Shown: positions 49,439 to 59,364 of the stretch, piece by piece
Numbering within the stretch: position 1 is the stretch's first letter
How the letters are laid out: each line of letters starts with the position of its first letter
NCBI GenBank assembly: GCA_031291755.1
Contig: JARLIK010000007.1
Span: 1-64,000, forward strand
Source: Acidocella sp.
Lineage (GTDB): Bacteria > Pseudomonadota > Alphaproteobacteria > Acetobacterales > Acetobacteraceae
Direction of reading: 5' to 3'
Length of the DNA: 64,000 bases
Program-made: the position numbers and the translations under genes
The notes under the pieces: model-generated
What the model saw: only the letters and a program-made list of their open reading frames with translations
The model's database searches: none
Told to the model about the DNA's origin: nothing

Positions 49439-50352
49439 ACCATCAGCCGGGCGGCCTCAAGCACGCTCGCCAAAGTTTCCTGTAGTCCGTATCGCGGTTG
49501 CCAGCCGAGCGCCTGCCGCGCCAGTGCGGCATCGCCGAGCGCGCAGGCAATTTCGACCCCGCGCAGCCGGGCTGGATCAGTCACGATGCTGATTTTGCAA
49601 CGTGCCATCGCCAGGAGCATGCTCAGCACGTCGCTGATCCGGATAACTTGCCCGGAGCCGATGTTAAAAACGCTGTTATTGGGCAGTGCGTCAAATTTTT
49701 GTAATGCCAGCCCATAGGCGGCGCAGACATCGCGGACGTCCAGAAAATCCCGCCTAGGGTCCAGCGCCCCGACGCCGATTTCCGGCGGCGCCAGCCCGGC
49801 CTCGATGCGGGCGATCTGCCCGGCAAAGGCCGGCACCACAAATGCCTCGCGCTGGCCCGGCCCGGTATGGTTGAACGGCCGCAGCCGCAGCAGCCGCAAG
49901 CCATCGCTGGTCAATGCTCCCAGCGCCATTTCCGCCGCCGCCTTGGTGGCCGCATATAAATTCAGTGGCGCCAGCAGGGCCGTTTCATCCAAGGCCGCTC
50001 CTGTCTTGAAGCTGGCACCGTAACATTCAGCACTCGAAATAAATATCATCCGGCATTGTGGCGCGTGCGCTAAAATCGCGTTGCCGACATTCAATGCGCC
50101 ATGGAAATTTACCGCCCAGGCGTGTTCCGGTGCTTGTTTGGCATCATCAACCGCAGCAACCCCGGCCAGATGAATACAAGCATCCGGCTGAAGCTTGCCG
50201 ATCAGCTGGTCCACTGCCGCCGCATCGGTAATATCAAGTGTGGCCAGGCTGGTACCAATATATTCCTCCCCCACCCCCGCCATGCTCAGGCTGTGGCGCA
50301 GATGCTGCCCCACAAACCCCTCCGCCCCGGTGATGAGGATGCGGCGCATCAA
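49420..50352 (-). CDS. rmd: GDP-6-deoxy-D-mannose reductase (Rmd-like)
   Basis: The 310-residue protein is an SDR-extended sugar-nucleotide reductase with ITGAEGFVGQHLRHSLSMAG as its nucleotide-binding start, FISSAECYG, YAATKAAAEMALG (the YxxxK motif), and RPFNHTGPGQ. It is the direct neighbour of gmd with stop/start overlap of 4 bases. The two steps convert GDP-mannose to the 4-keto intermediate and then to GDP-D-rhamnose. GDP-fucose synthase is the alternative; the pair's arrangement and lack of an epimerase motif favour Rmd. Confidence 0.85.
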   Translation of the reverse strand: MMRRILITGAEGFVGQHLRHSLSMAGVGEEYIGTSLATLDITDAAAVDQLIGKLQPDACIHLAGVAAVDDAKQAPEHAWAVNFHGALNVGNAILAHAPQCRMIFISSAECYGASFKTGAALDETALLAPLNLYAATKAAAEMALGALTSDGLRLLRLRPFNHTGPGQREAFVVPAFAGQIARIEAGLAPPEIGVGALDPRRDFLDVRDVCAAYGLALQKFDALPNNSVFNIGSGQVIRISDVLSMLLAMARCKISIVTDPARLRGVEIACALGDAALARQALGWQPRYGLQETLASVLEAARLMVQGESS

Positions 50353-51329
50353 CCCGCCTTGCGCCGGTGCCGGGCGATGTCGGCGTCCACCATCTCAGCC
50401 GCCATTTCCTCCACGCTCACGTTCGCCCGCCAGCCAAGCTGTTGCGCCGCCTTGGCAGCATCGCCCAGCAGCGCATCAACCTCGGCGGGCCGCAGCCTTG
50501 CCGGGTCATGGGTGATGTAATCGGCGGCGTTCAGCCCGGCATGGGCAAACGCCATTTCGGCAAAGCCCTGCACGCTCACCGCCCGGCCGGTCGCCAGCAC
50601 GTAATCATCGGGTTCATCCTGCTGCAGCATCTGCCACATCGCCTGCACATAATCGCGGGCGTGGCCCCAGTCGCGGGTGGCATTCACATTGCCCAGCTTC
50701 AATTGGCTGGCCAGACCCAGCTTAATCTTCGCCACACCGTCGCTGATGTGGCGGGTGACAAACTCCACACCGCGCAGCGGGCTTTCATGGTTGAAGGCAA
50801 TGCCCGATGAGGCGTGCAGATCAAAACTCTCACGGTAATTCACGGTCATCCAGTGGGCGTATAATTTTGCCGCCGCATAGGGCGAGCGCGGGTAAAACGG
50901 CGTGCTTTCATTTTGCACCGGCGCTTGCGCCTTGCCGAACATTTCCGACGACGACGCCTGGTAAAACCGCGCCGAAGGATGGGTGAGGCGCAATGCTTCC
51001 AGCATATTCACCGCGCCGGTGCCGGTGACAGCGCCGGTCAGCAACGGCTGCTGCCAGGAGGTGGCCACGAAGCTCTGCGCCGCCAGATTATAAACCTCAT
51101 CAGGCTTATACGTACTCATCAGCCGCACCAGGCTTGAGAGATCGATCAGATCACCATCCACTAGCTCGACCTCGCCGATAATTCCAAGGTAGCGCAACCG
51201 TTCGCCGATCATGTCGGAAGAGGCCGAACGGCGGATCATGCCAATGACATGATAACCTTTATCCAGCAAAAACTTCGATAAATAGGCACCGTCCTGGCCT
51301 GTAATTCCGGTGATGAAGGCTTTTTTCAT
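50349..51329 (-). CDS. gmd: GDP-mannose 4,6-dehydratase
   Basis: The 326-residue protein has the Gmd signature KKAFITGITGQDGAYLSKFL at the start, EVYNLAAQSFVATSWQQPL, SARFYQASSSEMFG, the catalytic PRSPYAAAKLYAHWMT (YxxxK) and FNHESPLRG. It removes water from GDP-mannose to give GDP-4-keto-6-deoxymannose in the cytosol. GDP-mannose would come from the mannose-1-P made by the phosphohexomutase at 4.6-6.0 kb. ATG 51329 is the natural start; the frame continues upstream to 51398. Confidence 0.94.
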   Translation of the reverse strand: MKKAFITGITGQDGAYLSKFLLDKGYHVIGMIRRSASSDMIGERLRYLGIIGEVELVDGDLIDLSSLVRLMSTYKPDEVYNLAAQSFVATSWQQPLLTGAVTGTGAVNMLEALRLTHPSARFYQASSSEMFGKAQAPVQNESTPFYPRSPYAAAKLYAHWMTVNYRESFDLHASSGIAFNHESPLRGVEFVTRHISDGVAKIKLGLASQLKLGNVNATRDWGHARDYVQAMWQMLQQDEPDDYVLATGRAVSVQGFAEMAFAHAGLNAADYITHDPARLRPAEVDALLGDAAKAAQQLGWRANVSVEEMAAEMVDADIARHRRKAG

Positions 51330-51469
51330 AAATTCAGGCTCCGGCTGGTCATTGGGTAGTCTCAGGCAGATTAGAGCCGCTTGGCTGGTGGGAAGCAAAC
51401 CGGATTGTTTTGCTTGAAATACATCCTTAAGTAGTTATTAATTGTTATAACACCATTAAGGTTGTGTAA

Positions 51470-52831
51470 ATGGCGCTATGGTTCGACGTTGATGATCTCA
51501 TCCGGTATTTTGCCACCTCGGCCCGCCCCACCGGCATCCAGCGGCTGAGTTTTGAGCTGTTCCGCCAGCTTTCGCGTAGCGCCAACCCGGCGGGTCCTGT
51601 CATGTTCTGCCGCCGCCAAGCCAGCCCGCCGTACTTCCGCCGGGTAGATTTTGGCGCGCTGGAGGTGCGGGTTACGGTGCTGATGCAGATGCCGGCTGCC
51701 CCGCTGCCGGTCCGTACGCACCGCACCGGCTGGCTGGCTGGTGGTGCCCGGCGCCTGCCGCACCGTGCCCGGCGCAGCCTGCGGATGATCCTCCGTGCGC
51801 TGCGTGATATCAAATGGGCGCTGAGCGATCTGGTCCAGGCCGCCGCCAGCCGCCAGGGCAGCTTGCTCGGCCTCGATCAGTTCGATGCCGCCGGGCCGGA
51901 TATTGAATTCACCAATGGTGATTGGCTGGTCAATCTCGGCAGCTCCTGGAATGTTCCGTATGAGAGCGCCGCATTGGAGGCACTGCAGCGCCAGGGCGGG
52001 CGCTTGGCGGTGCTGGTGCATGACCTCATTCCGCAATTATTTCCCGAATGGTCGACGCATGAGACTTTGCAGGAATACCGGCAATGGCTGCATCAAACCC
52101 TGCCGCGCGCGGATTTGCTGCTGGCCAATTCACGCAACACCGCCGCCGACCTTGAAAGCTGCCTTAAGGGTCTGCATGGCACGCTGCCGCCGGTGGCTAT
52201 TTTGCCGATGGGCGGCCTGCAACCGCCTGACACTAGCCGCCAACCGGCGCGGCCCTTTGTGCTGCTGGTCTCGACCTTGGAGGTCCGCAAAAACCACGCG
52301 CTGCTCTTCAAGGTCTGGCAACGGCTGATGGCGCAATATCCGGAATCGCGCGTGCCGGACCTGGTATTCGCCGGCAAGCGCGGCTGGCTGATCGATGATT
52401 TTCTCGCCCAAATGCACAATGCCGCCTGGCTGGACGGCAAAATCCGCTTCATCGAAAGCCCGTCCGATTCAGAACTGGCCATGCTGTACCGGCAATGTTT
52501 GTTCACCGTGTATCCTTCCTTGTATGAAGGCTGGGGGCTGCCGGTCACTGAATCCCTAAGTTTCGGTAAAACCGTCGCCGCTTCCAACCGCGCCTCGATC
52601 CCGGAAGCGGGCGGCGATTATTGTGTTTATTTTGATCCGGAAAATATCGCGGAGGCTTTGAGTGTCATCGCCGGGCTGATCATGCAGCCCGAGCGCGTGG
52701 CGGCGCTGGAAGCGCATATCGCGGCGAATTTTCAGCCGCCGTGCTGGGCTGACAGCGCCGTCGCGCTGATCGCCACGCTGACCGGAGCGTCCGATGTGAG
52801 TGTCCTGCCGGAGTTGGAATATGCCGCTTAA
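51470..52831 (+). CDS. Glycosyltransferase family 4
   Basis: The 453-residue protein starts MALWFDVDDLIRYFATSARP and has the GT4 core: LVHDLIPQLFPEWSTHET, ANSRNTAADLE, FVLLVSTLEVRKNHALLFKV, LVFAGKRGWLIDDF and the acidic E-x7-E-like CLFTVYPSLYEGWGLPVTE. It probably uses a nucleotide sugar (GDP-rhamnose or GDP-mannose are likely candidates from context) to build surface polysaccharide. It is divergent from gmd with a 140-base AT-rich promoter region. Confidence 0.9.
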   Translation: MALWFDVDDLIRYFATSARPTGIQRLSFELFRQLSRSANPAGPVMFCRRQASPPYFRRVDFGALEVRVTVLMQMPAAPLPVRTHRTGWLAGGARRLPHRARRSLRMILRALRDIKWALSDLVQAAASRQGSLLGLDQFDAAGPDIEFTNGDWLVNLGSSWNVPYESAALEALQRQGGRLAVLVHDLIPQLFPEWSTHETLQEYRQWLHQTLPRADLLLANSRNTAADLESCLKGLHGTLPPVAILPMGGLQPPDTSRQPARPFVLLVSTLEVRKNHALLFKVWQRLMAQYPESRVPDLVFAGKRGWLIDDFLAQMHNAAWLDGKIRFIESPSDSELAMLYRQCLFTVYPSLYEGWGLPVTESLSFGKTVAASNRASIPEAGGDYCVYFDPENIAEALSVIAGLIMQPERVAALEAHIAANFQPPCWADSAVALIATLTGASDVSVLPELEYAA

Positions 52832-52893
52832 AAAATCTTGCGGCGCGATGAAATTCCCGTTCATGGTTTGGCTGGCAGTCATGGCGGGGTGCG

Positions 52894-53349
52894 GTGCGGC
52901 TCAAACATTATCTGGCGTTGTCCTGGCTGGTTATGCTCGCGGCCTGCGGCGGGCCGCACCCCAATGTAGGCACCGCCACCAACCTCACCTGTGTGCCCTA
53001 TGCGCGTGAAGTCTCGGGGATTCAGCTGATGGGTGATGCTGGACAATGGTGGAATGAGGCCGCTGGGCGGTATAATCGCAGCCAGACGCCAGCGCCGGGC
53101 GCGGTACTGGTGTTCAAGCCCTATGGCTCGATGACCAGCGGCCATCTGGCGGTGGTGACCTCGGTGCTGGATTCCCGCCGTATCGCGGTCACGCAATCCA
53201 ACTGGGTGCCGTACCGGATTGAGAATAACCAGCCGGTCATCGACGTCTCCCCGGCCAATGACTGGACCGAGGTAAGGGTCTGGTATGAGCCGGTGAATGA
53301 AATGGGTGCCACGGTTTACCCCACCGATGGGTTTATCCTGCCGCATTAA
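52894..53349 (+). CDS. CHAP-domain lipoprotein (peptidoglycan amidase-like)
   Basis: The 151-residue protein starts with GTG and has a lipoprotein signal with lipobox (RLKHYLALSWLVMLAAC). A CHAP domain follows with the catalytic Cys in TCVPYAREVSGIQL and the His in MTSGHLAVVTSVLDSR, plus APGAVLVFKPYG between them. CHAP enzymes cut peptidoglycan cross-bridges or stem peptides in the periplasm. A second frame before it (from 52821) also looks like a signal peptide, but the GTG frame holds the complete domain. It precedes murJ by 12 bases. Confidence 0.85.
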   Translation: MRLKHYLALSWLVMLAACGGPHPNVGTATNLTCVPYAREVSGIQLMGDAGQWWNEAAGRYNRSQTPAPGAVLVFKPYGSMTSGHLAVVTSVLDSRRIAVTQSNWVPYRIENNQPVIDVSPANDWTEVRVWYEPVNEMGATVYPTDGFILPH

Positions 53350-53361
53350 CCATGTAGGCGG

Positions 53362-54903
53362 ATGGGCATGTTACGAAGCGCCTTCACGGTGGGACTATGG
53401 ACCATGGCAAGCCGGGTACTCGGCTTTGCGCGTGATATTCTCATCGCCGCCATCCTCGGCACCGGCCCGGTGGCCGATGCGTTTTTCGTGGCCCTGCGGC
53501 TGCCTAATCTGTTCCGCCGTTTATTTGGCGAGGGCGCGTTCAATGCCGCCTTCGTGCCCTCCATCTCCGCCATTCTGCACACCGAAGGCACGCAAGCCGC
53601 CGCCGGATTCGCCGAGGAAACCACCGCCGTCATGGTGTTCTGGCTGGGTGCCATTACGGTGGTGGGCGAGATTTTCATGCCCTGGGTGCTGTATGTGCTG
53701 GCGCCGGGTTTTTCCAGCAATCCGGGCAAATTTGCGCTGGCGGTGGCGCTCACGCGGATCATGTTTCCGTATCTGTTTTTTGTCTGCTTGGCGGCGTTGC
53801 TGTCCGGCGTGCTGAACGCCATGAATAAATTTGCCGCCGCCGCCGCCGCGCCGCTGCTGTTCAACGTGTTTTCCATCGTCTTCATGCTGCTGCTCACGCC
53901 GTATTTGCCCAATCCCGGCTACGCGCTGGCCTGGGGTGTTACGGTCTCGGGCGTGGCGCAGCTTTGGCTGCTGGTCTGGGCATTGCGGCGGGTTGGCATG
54001 CGCCTGCGAGTCCCACGCCCCAAACTCACCCCGCGGATCCGCAAATTATTCCGCCGCATGGCCCCAGGGCTGGTGGGGGCAGGGGTGACTCAGCTCAACG
54101 TCTCCATCGACATCATCATCGGCACCCTGTTACCCGCGGGGTCGGTTTCGTTGCTGTATTACGCCGACCGGGTGAACCAACTGCCGCTCGGTGTCATCGG
54201 CACGGCGGCGGGCACCGCGCTGCTGCCGCTGGTGGCCCGCCAGATTGCCCTTAACGACACTGAGGGCGCGATCGCCACCCTCAACCGGGCGCTGGAATCG
54301 GTGCTGATCCTCACTTTGCCCGCCGCCATCGGGCTTTCGGTGGCCGCCGTGCCGGTGATGGACGTGCTGTTCGTGCGCGGTGCCTTCAGCCTGCATACGG
54401 CGGTGCTGGCCGGCCATTCGCTGGCGGCGTTCGCCATCGGCCTGCCGGTGTTCGCGCTGGTGAAAATCCTCACCCCCGGCTTTTACGCGCGGGGCGATAC
54501 CGTGACGCCGTTAAAAATCGGCGTCGCTGCCGTGCTGCTGAATCTGGCGATGAATCTGGTATTCATGCACCCTCTGAAGGCTGTCGGCCCGGCCTTGGCC
54601 ACCAGCCTGGCCGCCGCCTTCAACGCCGTGGTGCTGACGGTGGTGCTGCACAAGCGCGGCCACTTCAAACTGGATTCGCCCGCCAAACAACGCCTGCCAC
54701 GCATCCTCGCTACCAGCCTGTTGATGGCCGCCGCCCTGGCCGGCACGCAATATTTATTGCCCCCCGGCAAAACCAGCATCCCGGAATTTTTGCTCCTCAC
54801 ACTGGTAGGCGGCATTGCCTATGTTGGCGGCGGCATCCTGCTGGGGGCGTTTGACCTGGAGCAGCTTCGCGCCATCCTTGCCCGCCGCCGCGCACGCGGC
54901 TAA
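53362..54903 (+). CDS. murJ: Lipid II flippase MurJ (MviN)
   Basis: The 513-residue protein has the MviN/MurJ pattern: TVGLWTMASRVLGFARDILI, FVALRLPNLFRRLFGEGAFN, AFVPSISAILHTEG, and 14 membrane segments including KILTPGFYARGDTVTPLKIG. It flips lipid II from the cytosolic to the periplasmic side of the inner membrane for peptidoglycan synthesis. It lies between the CHAP gene and trpS with only a 10-base gap to trpS. Confidence 0.95.
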   Translation: MGMLRSAFTVGLWTMASRVLGFARDILIAAILGTGPVADAFFVALRLPNLFRRLFGEGAFNAAFVPSISAILHTEGTQAAAGFAEETTAVMVFWLGAITVVGEIFMPWVLYVLAPGFSSNPGKFALAVALTRIMFPYLFFVCLAALLSGVLNAMNKFAAAAAAPLLFNVFSIVFMLLLTPYLPNPGYALAWGVTVSGVAQLWLLVWALRRVGMRLRVPRPKLTPRIRKLFRRMAPGLVGAGVTQLNVSIDIIIGTLLPAGSVSLLYYADRVNQLPLGVIGTAAGTALLPLVARQIALNDTEGAIATLNRALESVLILTLPAAIGLSVAAVPVMDVLFVRGAFSLHTAVLAGHSLAAFAIGLPVFALVKILTPGFYARGDTVTPLKIGVAAVLLNLAMNLVFMHPLKAVGPALATSLAAAFNAVVLTVVLHKRGHFKLDSPAKQRLPRILATSLLMAAALAGTQYLLPPGKTSIPEFLLLTLVGGIAYVGGGILLGAFDLEQLRAILARRRARG

Positions 54904-54913
54904 CCATCCGGCC

Positions 54914-55912
54914 ATGACACGCATATTCTCAGGCATTCAGCCCACCGGCATCGCGCATCTCGGCAACTACCTCGGCGCCATCCAAAATTGGGTGAAGCTG
55001 CAGGCCGATAACGAGTGCATCTTCTGCCTGGTGGATTTGCACGCCATCACCGTGGCGCAGGACCCCAAAGCGTTGCGGGCGCAAACCCTGCAAAACGCCG
55101 CCATTTTGATCGCCTGCGGCATCGACCCCGAAAAACAAATATTGTTTCACCAATCCGCCGTGCACGCCCACACCCGCCTGGCCTGGATATTCAACTGCGT
55201 CGCCCGCGTTGGCTGGCTCAACCGCATGACCCAGTTCAAGGACAAGGCGGGGAAGGACCGCGAGGCGGTTTCCACCGGCCTGTATGTGTACCCCAATCTC
55301 ATGGCCGCCGACATTCACGCCTATCACGCAACCCTGGTGCCGGTGGGCGATGACCAGCGCCAGCATCTCGAACTCGCTAACGACATCGCCGAAAAATTCA
55401 ACCATGATTACAGCGTGGATTTTTTCCCCCGCATCGAGCCGCTGATTTTAGCCGAAACCGCCCGCGTGATGAGCCTGCGCGATGGGTTGAAGAAAATGTC
55501 GAAGTCCGATGCCTCCGAGCAAAGCCGGATTCAACTGACCGACGATGCTGACACCATCGCGTTAAAAATCCGCCGCGCCAAAACCGACCCGGAACCGCTG
55601 CCGGATAACATCGAGGCCCTGAAACCCCGCGCGGAAGCCACTAACCTGGTCGGCATGTATGCCGCGATGACTAACCAAACCTCCGCTGCGGTGCTGCAAC
55701 AATTCGCAGGCTCCGGCTTCGGCCCGTTCAAGGAAAAACTCGCGGAAGTTTTGGTGGCGCACATCGCCCCGATCACCAAGGCCGCGAACGATCTGCTGGC
55801 CGAGCCGGTGTATCTCGAATCGATCCTGCAATCCGGCGCCCGCCGCGCCGCCGCCATCGCCAACCCGATCGTGGACGAAGCCGAACGTATTGTCGGGTTT
55901 CTACCGCGATAG
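54914..55912 (+). CDS. trpS: Tryptophanyl-tRNA synthetase
   Basis: The 332-residue protein has class I synthetase motifs: FSGIQPTGIAHLGNYLGA (HIGH-like) near residue 5 and LKKMSKSDASEQSR (KMSKS) near residue 195. The Trp-binding region lies between (AVSTGLYVYPNLMAADIHAY, GDDQRQHLELANDIA). It charges tRNA-Trp in the cytosol. ATG 54914 is 10 bases after the murJ stop; the frame extends upstream inside murJ but the family starts at this ATG. MurJ-TrpS order is common in alphaproteobacteria. Confidence 0.96.
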   Translation: MTRIFSGIQPTGIAHLGNYLGAIQNWVKLQADNECIFCLVDLHAITVAQDPKALRAQTLQNAAILIACGIDPEKQILFHQSAVHAHTRLAWIFNCVARVGWLNRMTQFKDKAGKDREAVSTGLYVYPNLMAADIHAYHATLVPVGDDQRQHLELANDIAEKFNHDYSVDFFPRIEPLILAETARVMSLRDGLKKMSKSDASEQSRIQLTDDADTIALKIRRAKTDPEPLPDNIEALKPRAEATNLVGMYAAMTNQTSAAVLQQFAGSGFGPFKEKLAEVLVAHIAPITKAANDLLAEPVYLESILQSGARRAAAIANPIVDEAERIVGFLPR

Positions 55913-55926
55913 GCGTCATCGTCCCT

Positions 55927-55953
55927 CGTCATGGCCGGGCTCGACCCGGCCAT
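55927..55953. repeat. Dispersed palindrome (copy 2)
   Basis: Arms ATGGCCGGG (55931-55939) and CCCGGCCAT (55945-55953) surround a 5-base loop, with CGTC before the first arm. The core CGTCATGGCC is shared with the palindrome at 46318-46348, so the two are members of one repeat family. Confidence 0.65.
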
Positions 55954-56126
55954 CCACGTTTTTTTGTGTCTGCGCGAGAATGACGAAAGGGTTGGGGGAA
56001 CGTCCCTGAAGATGGCGGAATGCGCGGAGCCTACACCCGCATAGGTGGGTGCTGTCCCGCCCTTGCTTGCTGCTCTTGTTCAAGAAAATAGTGGCGAGTA
56101 TCGATGGCTAAACTTATAAGTGTGAA

Positions 56127-56357
56127 ATGAATTCTGATCGCCCAGCTCGCAAGAGGCTAAATGCGGATGAAAAAAGAGCCTTTATGGCGGGAACCATACA
56201 ACGGTTTATGAAAAACTATACCCGTAAGGCATAGAAAGGGATTGAGCCCAACGATCGAAAGTATGACCGTGCTTTAGAAAATAAAATCAAAAATATGAAG
56301 CCTGACCAATTGGATGATCTTTTGAGAAGCGACGAAGATGGGAAAGGGTCTGAGTAG
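56127..56357 (+). pseudogene. Small reading frame interrupted by one in-frame TAG
   Basis: From ATG 56127 to TAG 56357 there are 77 codons in one frame with a single TAG at codon 36 (56232-56234). The part before the stop reads NADEKRAFMAGTIQRFMKNY, and the part after it continues in the same charged, helical style (NDRKYDRALENKIKNMKPDQ, LDDLLRSDEDGKGSE). A chance frame would not keep such composition on both sides, so either one point mutation inactivated a small gene or the stop is read through. I do not recognise the family. Confidence 0.55.
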
Positions 56358-56375
56358 CGCATTCCGCCACCTTTG

Positions 56376-57164
56376 TTAGCATCCGCTACTCCTCACCCCA
56401 TGCCAAACCGGCCCATGCCCGCTACCAAATCCCGGCGCGTGTTTGATCGCCATTTGTAAATAATCATGCGCCCGCCTTACAGCATCCACCAAACCCAGCC
56501 CCTGCGCCAGCCCCGTGGCAATGGCTGAGGCTAATGTGCACCCCGTACCATGGGTGTTTTTGGTGTGAATCCGTGGGTGTGAAAACACCTCCACACCGCC
56601 TTCATAAACCAGCGTGTCGGTGAGCATATCGCCATCGCCATGGCCGCCTTTAATCAGCGCCGCTTTCGCCCCCATTGCCAGCAATGCCCGCCCGGCGGCC
56701 AGGTAATCATCCGCCCCACGCAACGTCAGCCCGGTCAGCTTGGCCGCCTCCGGCAAATTTGGCGTGACAATCGTGGCAAGCGGCATCAGCAGTTTTTTCA
56801 CACCGGCAATCGCGTCATCGGGCAGCAGCACAGCACCGGAGGTCGCCACCATCACCGGGTCCAGCACCACCGGCACCCCGCGCGGCAGGCTCTCGGCCAC
56901 CGCCGCGATAATTTCGGCATTCGCCAGCATGCCCAATTTCACCGCATCCACCCCGATATCCGCCAGCACGGTTTGGATTGAAAGGCGAACAAATTCCGCC
57001 GGCAGCGTGCGCACGCCAAACACCCCCAGCGTATTCTGCGCCGTCACCGCCGTAATGGTTGTGCAGCCATAGCCCCCAAGGGCCGCGATGGTTTTAATAT
57101 CCGCCTCAATCCCCGCCCCGCCGCCGGAGTCAGAGCCCGCAATCGTCAATACCCGCTTAATCAT
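56376..57164 (-). CDS. thiD: Hydroxymethylpyrimidine/phosphomethylpyrimidine kinase
   Basis: The 262-residue protein has the ThiD pattern: [20 protein letters not shown] at the start, [44 protein letters not shown] and [20 protein letters not shown] at the C-terminus (the ATP-binding GTGC motif). It phosphorylates HMP and HMP-P in thiamine synthesis in the cytosol. ATG 57164 is in a 4-base overlap with the glmM stop, so it is the last gene of the folP-glmM-thiD operon. Confidence 0.95.
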   Translation of the reverse strand: MIKRVLTIAGSDSGGGAGIEADIKTIAALGGYGCTTITAVTAQNTLGVFGVRTLPAEFVRLSIQTVLADIGVDAVKLGMLANAEIIAAVAESLPRGVPVVLDPVMVATSGAVLLPDDAIAGVKKLLMPLATIVTPNLPEAAKLTGLTLRGADDYLAAGRALLAMGAKAALIKGGHGDGDMLTDTLVYEGGVEVFSHPRIHTKNTHGTGCTLASAIATGLAQGLGLVDAVRRAHDYLQMAIKHAPGFGSGHGPVWHGVRSSGC

Positions 57165-58519
57165 GCAGCGCGGGCAATCGTCACGCATAATCCTTCAACA
57201 ATTTCCTGGATCAGCGCGAAATCCTCGCCCTCCGCCATCACCCGTATCAACGGCTCGGTGCCGGAAGCGCGGATCAACACCCGCCCGGTCGCCGCCAGCC
57301 GCTCGCTCGCCAGCGCAATGGCGCTCTGAATATCCGGCAGCACCAGCGGCGACACACCGGAATAGCGCACATTGCGCAGCAGTTGCGGCAGCGGTGCAAA
57401 CACCCGGCACGCCTCCGAGGCTTTGCGCCCCGAGCGCACCAGCACCGCCAGCACCTGCAACGCCGCAATCAGCCCATCGCCGGTGGTGGCAAAATCCGAC
57501 AGAATCACATGGCCGGATTGCTCGCCGCCCAGGTTGATCCCCTCCGCCCGCATCGTCTCCGCCACATAGCGGTCACCCACCTTGGTCCGCAGCAATTCAA
57601 TGCCCAGCCCACCCAAAAACCGCTCCAACCCCAAATTCGACATCACCGTCGCCACAATGCCCGGCTTCGAGAGTCTTCCTTGCTCAAACATATCGCGCGC
57701 GATCAGGCCCAAAATCTGGTCGCCATCGACAATCTCGCCGCGCTCATCGGCCAGAATCACCCGGTCGGCATCGCCGTCCAGCGCAATCCCAATGTCCGCG
57801 TGATGCTCGATCACCGCCGCGCAGAGATGGTCCGGCACGGTGGAACCAACGCCCTTGTTGATATTATAGCCATCCGGCTCCACCCCAATGGGGATGACCG
57901 TGGCCCCCAGCTCATACAACGCCGCCGGGGCCACTTTGTAGGCCGCGCCATGGGCGCAATCCACCACGATGCGCAGGCCATCCAGCCGCAAACCCCGCTC
58001 CAGGCTGGATTTCGCCGCTTCGATGTAGCGCCCCGCTGCATCCACCAGCCGCGAGGCCCGCCCCAGCCGATCAGGCGGAGCCAGCCGGCCGGAGAGGTCA
58101 CTCTCCATCAGCGCCTCGATCTCCATCTCGGTGGCATCCGAGAGTTTCGCGCCATCCGGGCCGAACAATTTAATCCCGTTATCCTCATACGGGTTATGGC
58201 TGGCCGAAATCACCACCCCCAAATCCAGCCGCAAACTGCGCGTCAGCATCGCAATCGCCGGGGTCGGCAGCGGCCCGGCCAACGTTACGTTCATCCCCGC
58301 CCCGGTGAACCCGGCGGTCAGCGCTGGTTCCAGCATGTAGCCGGAAAGCCTGGTGTCCTTGCCGATAATCACCCGGTGCCGATGGTTGCCACGGGTAAAC
58401 AGCAGCCCGGCGGCCTGCCCCAGCTTCAGCGCCATCTCGGCGGTCATCGGGCTGGTGTTGGCGGTGCCGCGGATACCGTCAGTGCCAAAGAGGCGGCGCT
58501 TGGTGGGCGAGTGATTCAT
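57161..58519 (-). CDS. glmM: Phosphoglucosamine mutase
   Basis: The 452-residue protein has GlmM features: [20 protein letters not shown] at the start, the phosphoserine loop [20 protein letters not shown], the metal motif [35 protein letters not shown] and a C-terminal [15 protein letters not shown]. It converts glucosamine-6-P to glucosamine-1-P, a precursor of UDP-GlcNAc for peptidoglycan and LPS. ATG 58519 overlaps the folP stop by 4 bases. The frame open further upstream is inside folP. Confidence 0.96.
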   Translation of the reverse strand: MNHSPTKRRLFGTDGIRGTANTSPMTAEMALKLGQAAGLLFTRGNHRHRVIIGKDTRLSGYMLEPALTAGFTGAGMNVTLAGPLPTPAIAMLTRSLRLDLGVVISASHNPYEDNGIKLFGPDGAKLSDATEMEIEALMESDLSGRLAPPDRLGRASRLVDAAGRYIEAAKSSLERGLRLDGLRIVVDCAHGAAYKVAPAALYELGATVIPIGVEPDGYNINKGVGSTVPDHLCAAVIEHHADIGIALDGDADRVILADERGEIVDGDQILGLIARDMFEQGRLSKPGIVATVMSNLGLERFLGGLGIELLRTKVGDRYVAETMRAEGINLGGEQSGHVILSDFATTGDGLIAALQVLAVLVRSGRKASEACRVFAPLPQLLRNVRYSGVSPLVLPDIQSAIALASERLAATGRVLIRASGTEPLIRVMAEGEDFALIQEIVEGLCVTIARAA

Positions 58520-59364
58520 AGGCTCTTTCCACTCCCGGCGGGCCCGTTCGTCAATTGCTGCCACATTTTAACACCCTGCACCGTCTCGCCCACGTCATGC
58601 ACCCGCAGAATATGCGCGCCCTGGTTCAGGGCATACAGGCCCGCGGCCAGCGAGCCGGGGAAGCGCCTGGCGGCCTCCGGCTCCTCACCAAATTCCCCCA
58701 CAAACCGCTTGCGCGACACCCCGATCACCAGCGGATGCCCCAGCGCCACAAACGCCCAGGTCTCGCGCAGCAATTCCAAATTCTGCGCCCCCATTTTGGC
58801 AAACCCCAGCCCAGGGTCGAGTGCGATGTTTGCAGGCTTAACGCCCGCCGCCTCGGCGGCATCCCGAATGGCCACCAGCTCGGCCAACACCTCACGCGCC
58901 ACGTCGGCATAATGCGCCTGACAGTTCATGGTCATGGGCGAGCCCCGCATGTGCATCAGCACCACCGGGCAATTGGCCGCCGCCACCAGCGCCGCTGCCT
59001 TGGGGTCATGGCGCAGGCCGGACACATCATTGATAATCCTGGCCCCGGCTTCCAGCGCTGCCGCCATGGTGGCGCCATTGCGGGTATCCACCGAGATCAC
59101 CGCCTCGCCCGCCAGCGCCCGCAGCACTGGCAATATCCGGGCGATCTCCTCATCGGCAGAAATCACCGCCGCCCCCGGCCTGGTGCTCTCGCCGCCCACA
59201 TCCAGAATATCCGCCCCGGCCGCCAGCATCTCCCGCCCGCGGGCAATCGCCGCTTGCGCATCCACAAGGCTGCCGCCGTCCGAGAAGGAATCCGGGGTGA
59301 CATTGAGAATCCCCATCACCTTCGGGGTGCTCAAATCCAGCCCGGCCCACTGCAATTTATCCAT
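58516..59364 (-). CDS. folP: Dihydropteroate synthase
   Basis: The 282-residue protein has the DHPS signatures: [40 protein letters not shown], the [20 protein letters not shown] segment, [10 protein letters not shown], and [12 protein letters not shown] near the C-terminus. It condenses p-aminobenzoate with the pterin diphosphate in folate synthesis and is the target of sulfonamides. ATG 59364 with AAGGAC just upstream fits the family start; the frame is open further, to 59550, without family sequence. It heads the folP-glmM-thiD operon. Confidence 0.94.
   Translation of the reverse strand: MDKLQWAGLDLSTPKVMGILNVTPDSFSDGGSLVDAQAAIARGREMLAAGADILDVGGESTRPGAAVISADEEIARILPVLRALAGEAVISVDTRNGATMAAALEAGARIINDVSGLRHDPKAAALVAAANCPVVLMHMRGSPMTMNCQAHYADVAREVLAELVAIRDAAEAAGVKPANIALDPGLGFAKMGAQNLELLRETWAFVALGHPLVIGVSRKRFVGEFGEEPEAARRFPGSLAAGLYALNQGAHILRVHDVGETVQGVKMWQQLTNGPAGSGKSL

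Larger units (their letters stand above)
55913..56375. other. Intergenic region between trpS and thiD
   Basis: This 463-base region holds a dispersed palindrome (55927-55953) and a short, amber-interrupted frame (56127-56357), described separately. The rest, including 55960-56120, shows no gene or structure I can support. Codon use in the interrupted frame is richer in A/T than in the neighbours. Confidence 0.7.

Noticed and set aside
52821-53009. A signal-peptide-like frame overlapping the start of the CHAP gene
   Set aside because: It shows a lipoprotein-like start (LAVMAGCGA) but then becomes Arg/His-rich without a domain, while the GTG frame at 52894 encodes the full CHAP domain with its own lipobox.
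57383-58912. A 509-codon plus-strand frame opposite glmM and folP
   Set aside because: It is rich in Arg, Gln, His and Pro, as expected for the antisense of G/C-biased codons, and both opposite genes have clear family motifs.
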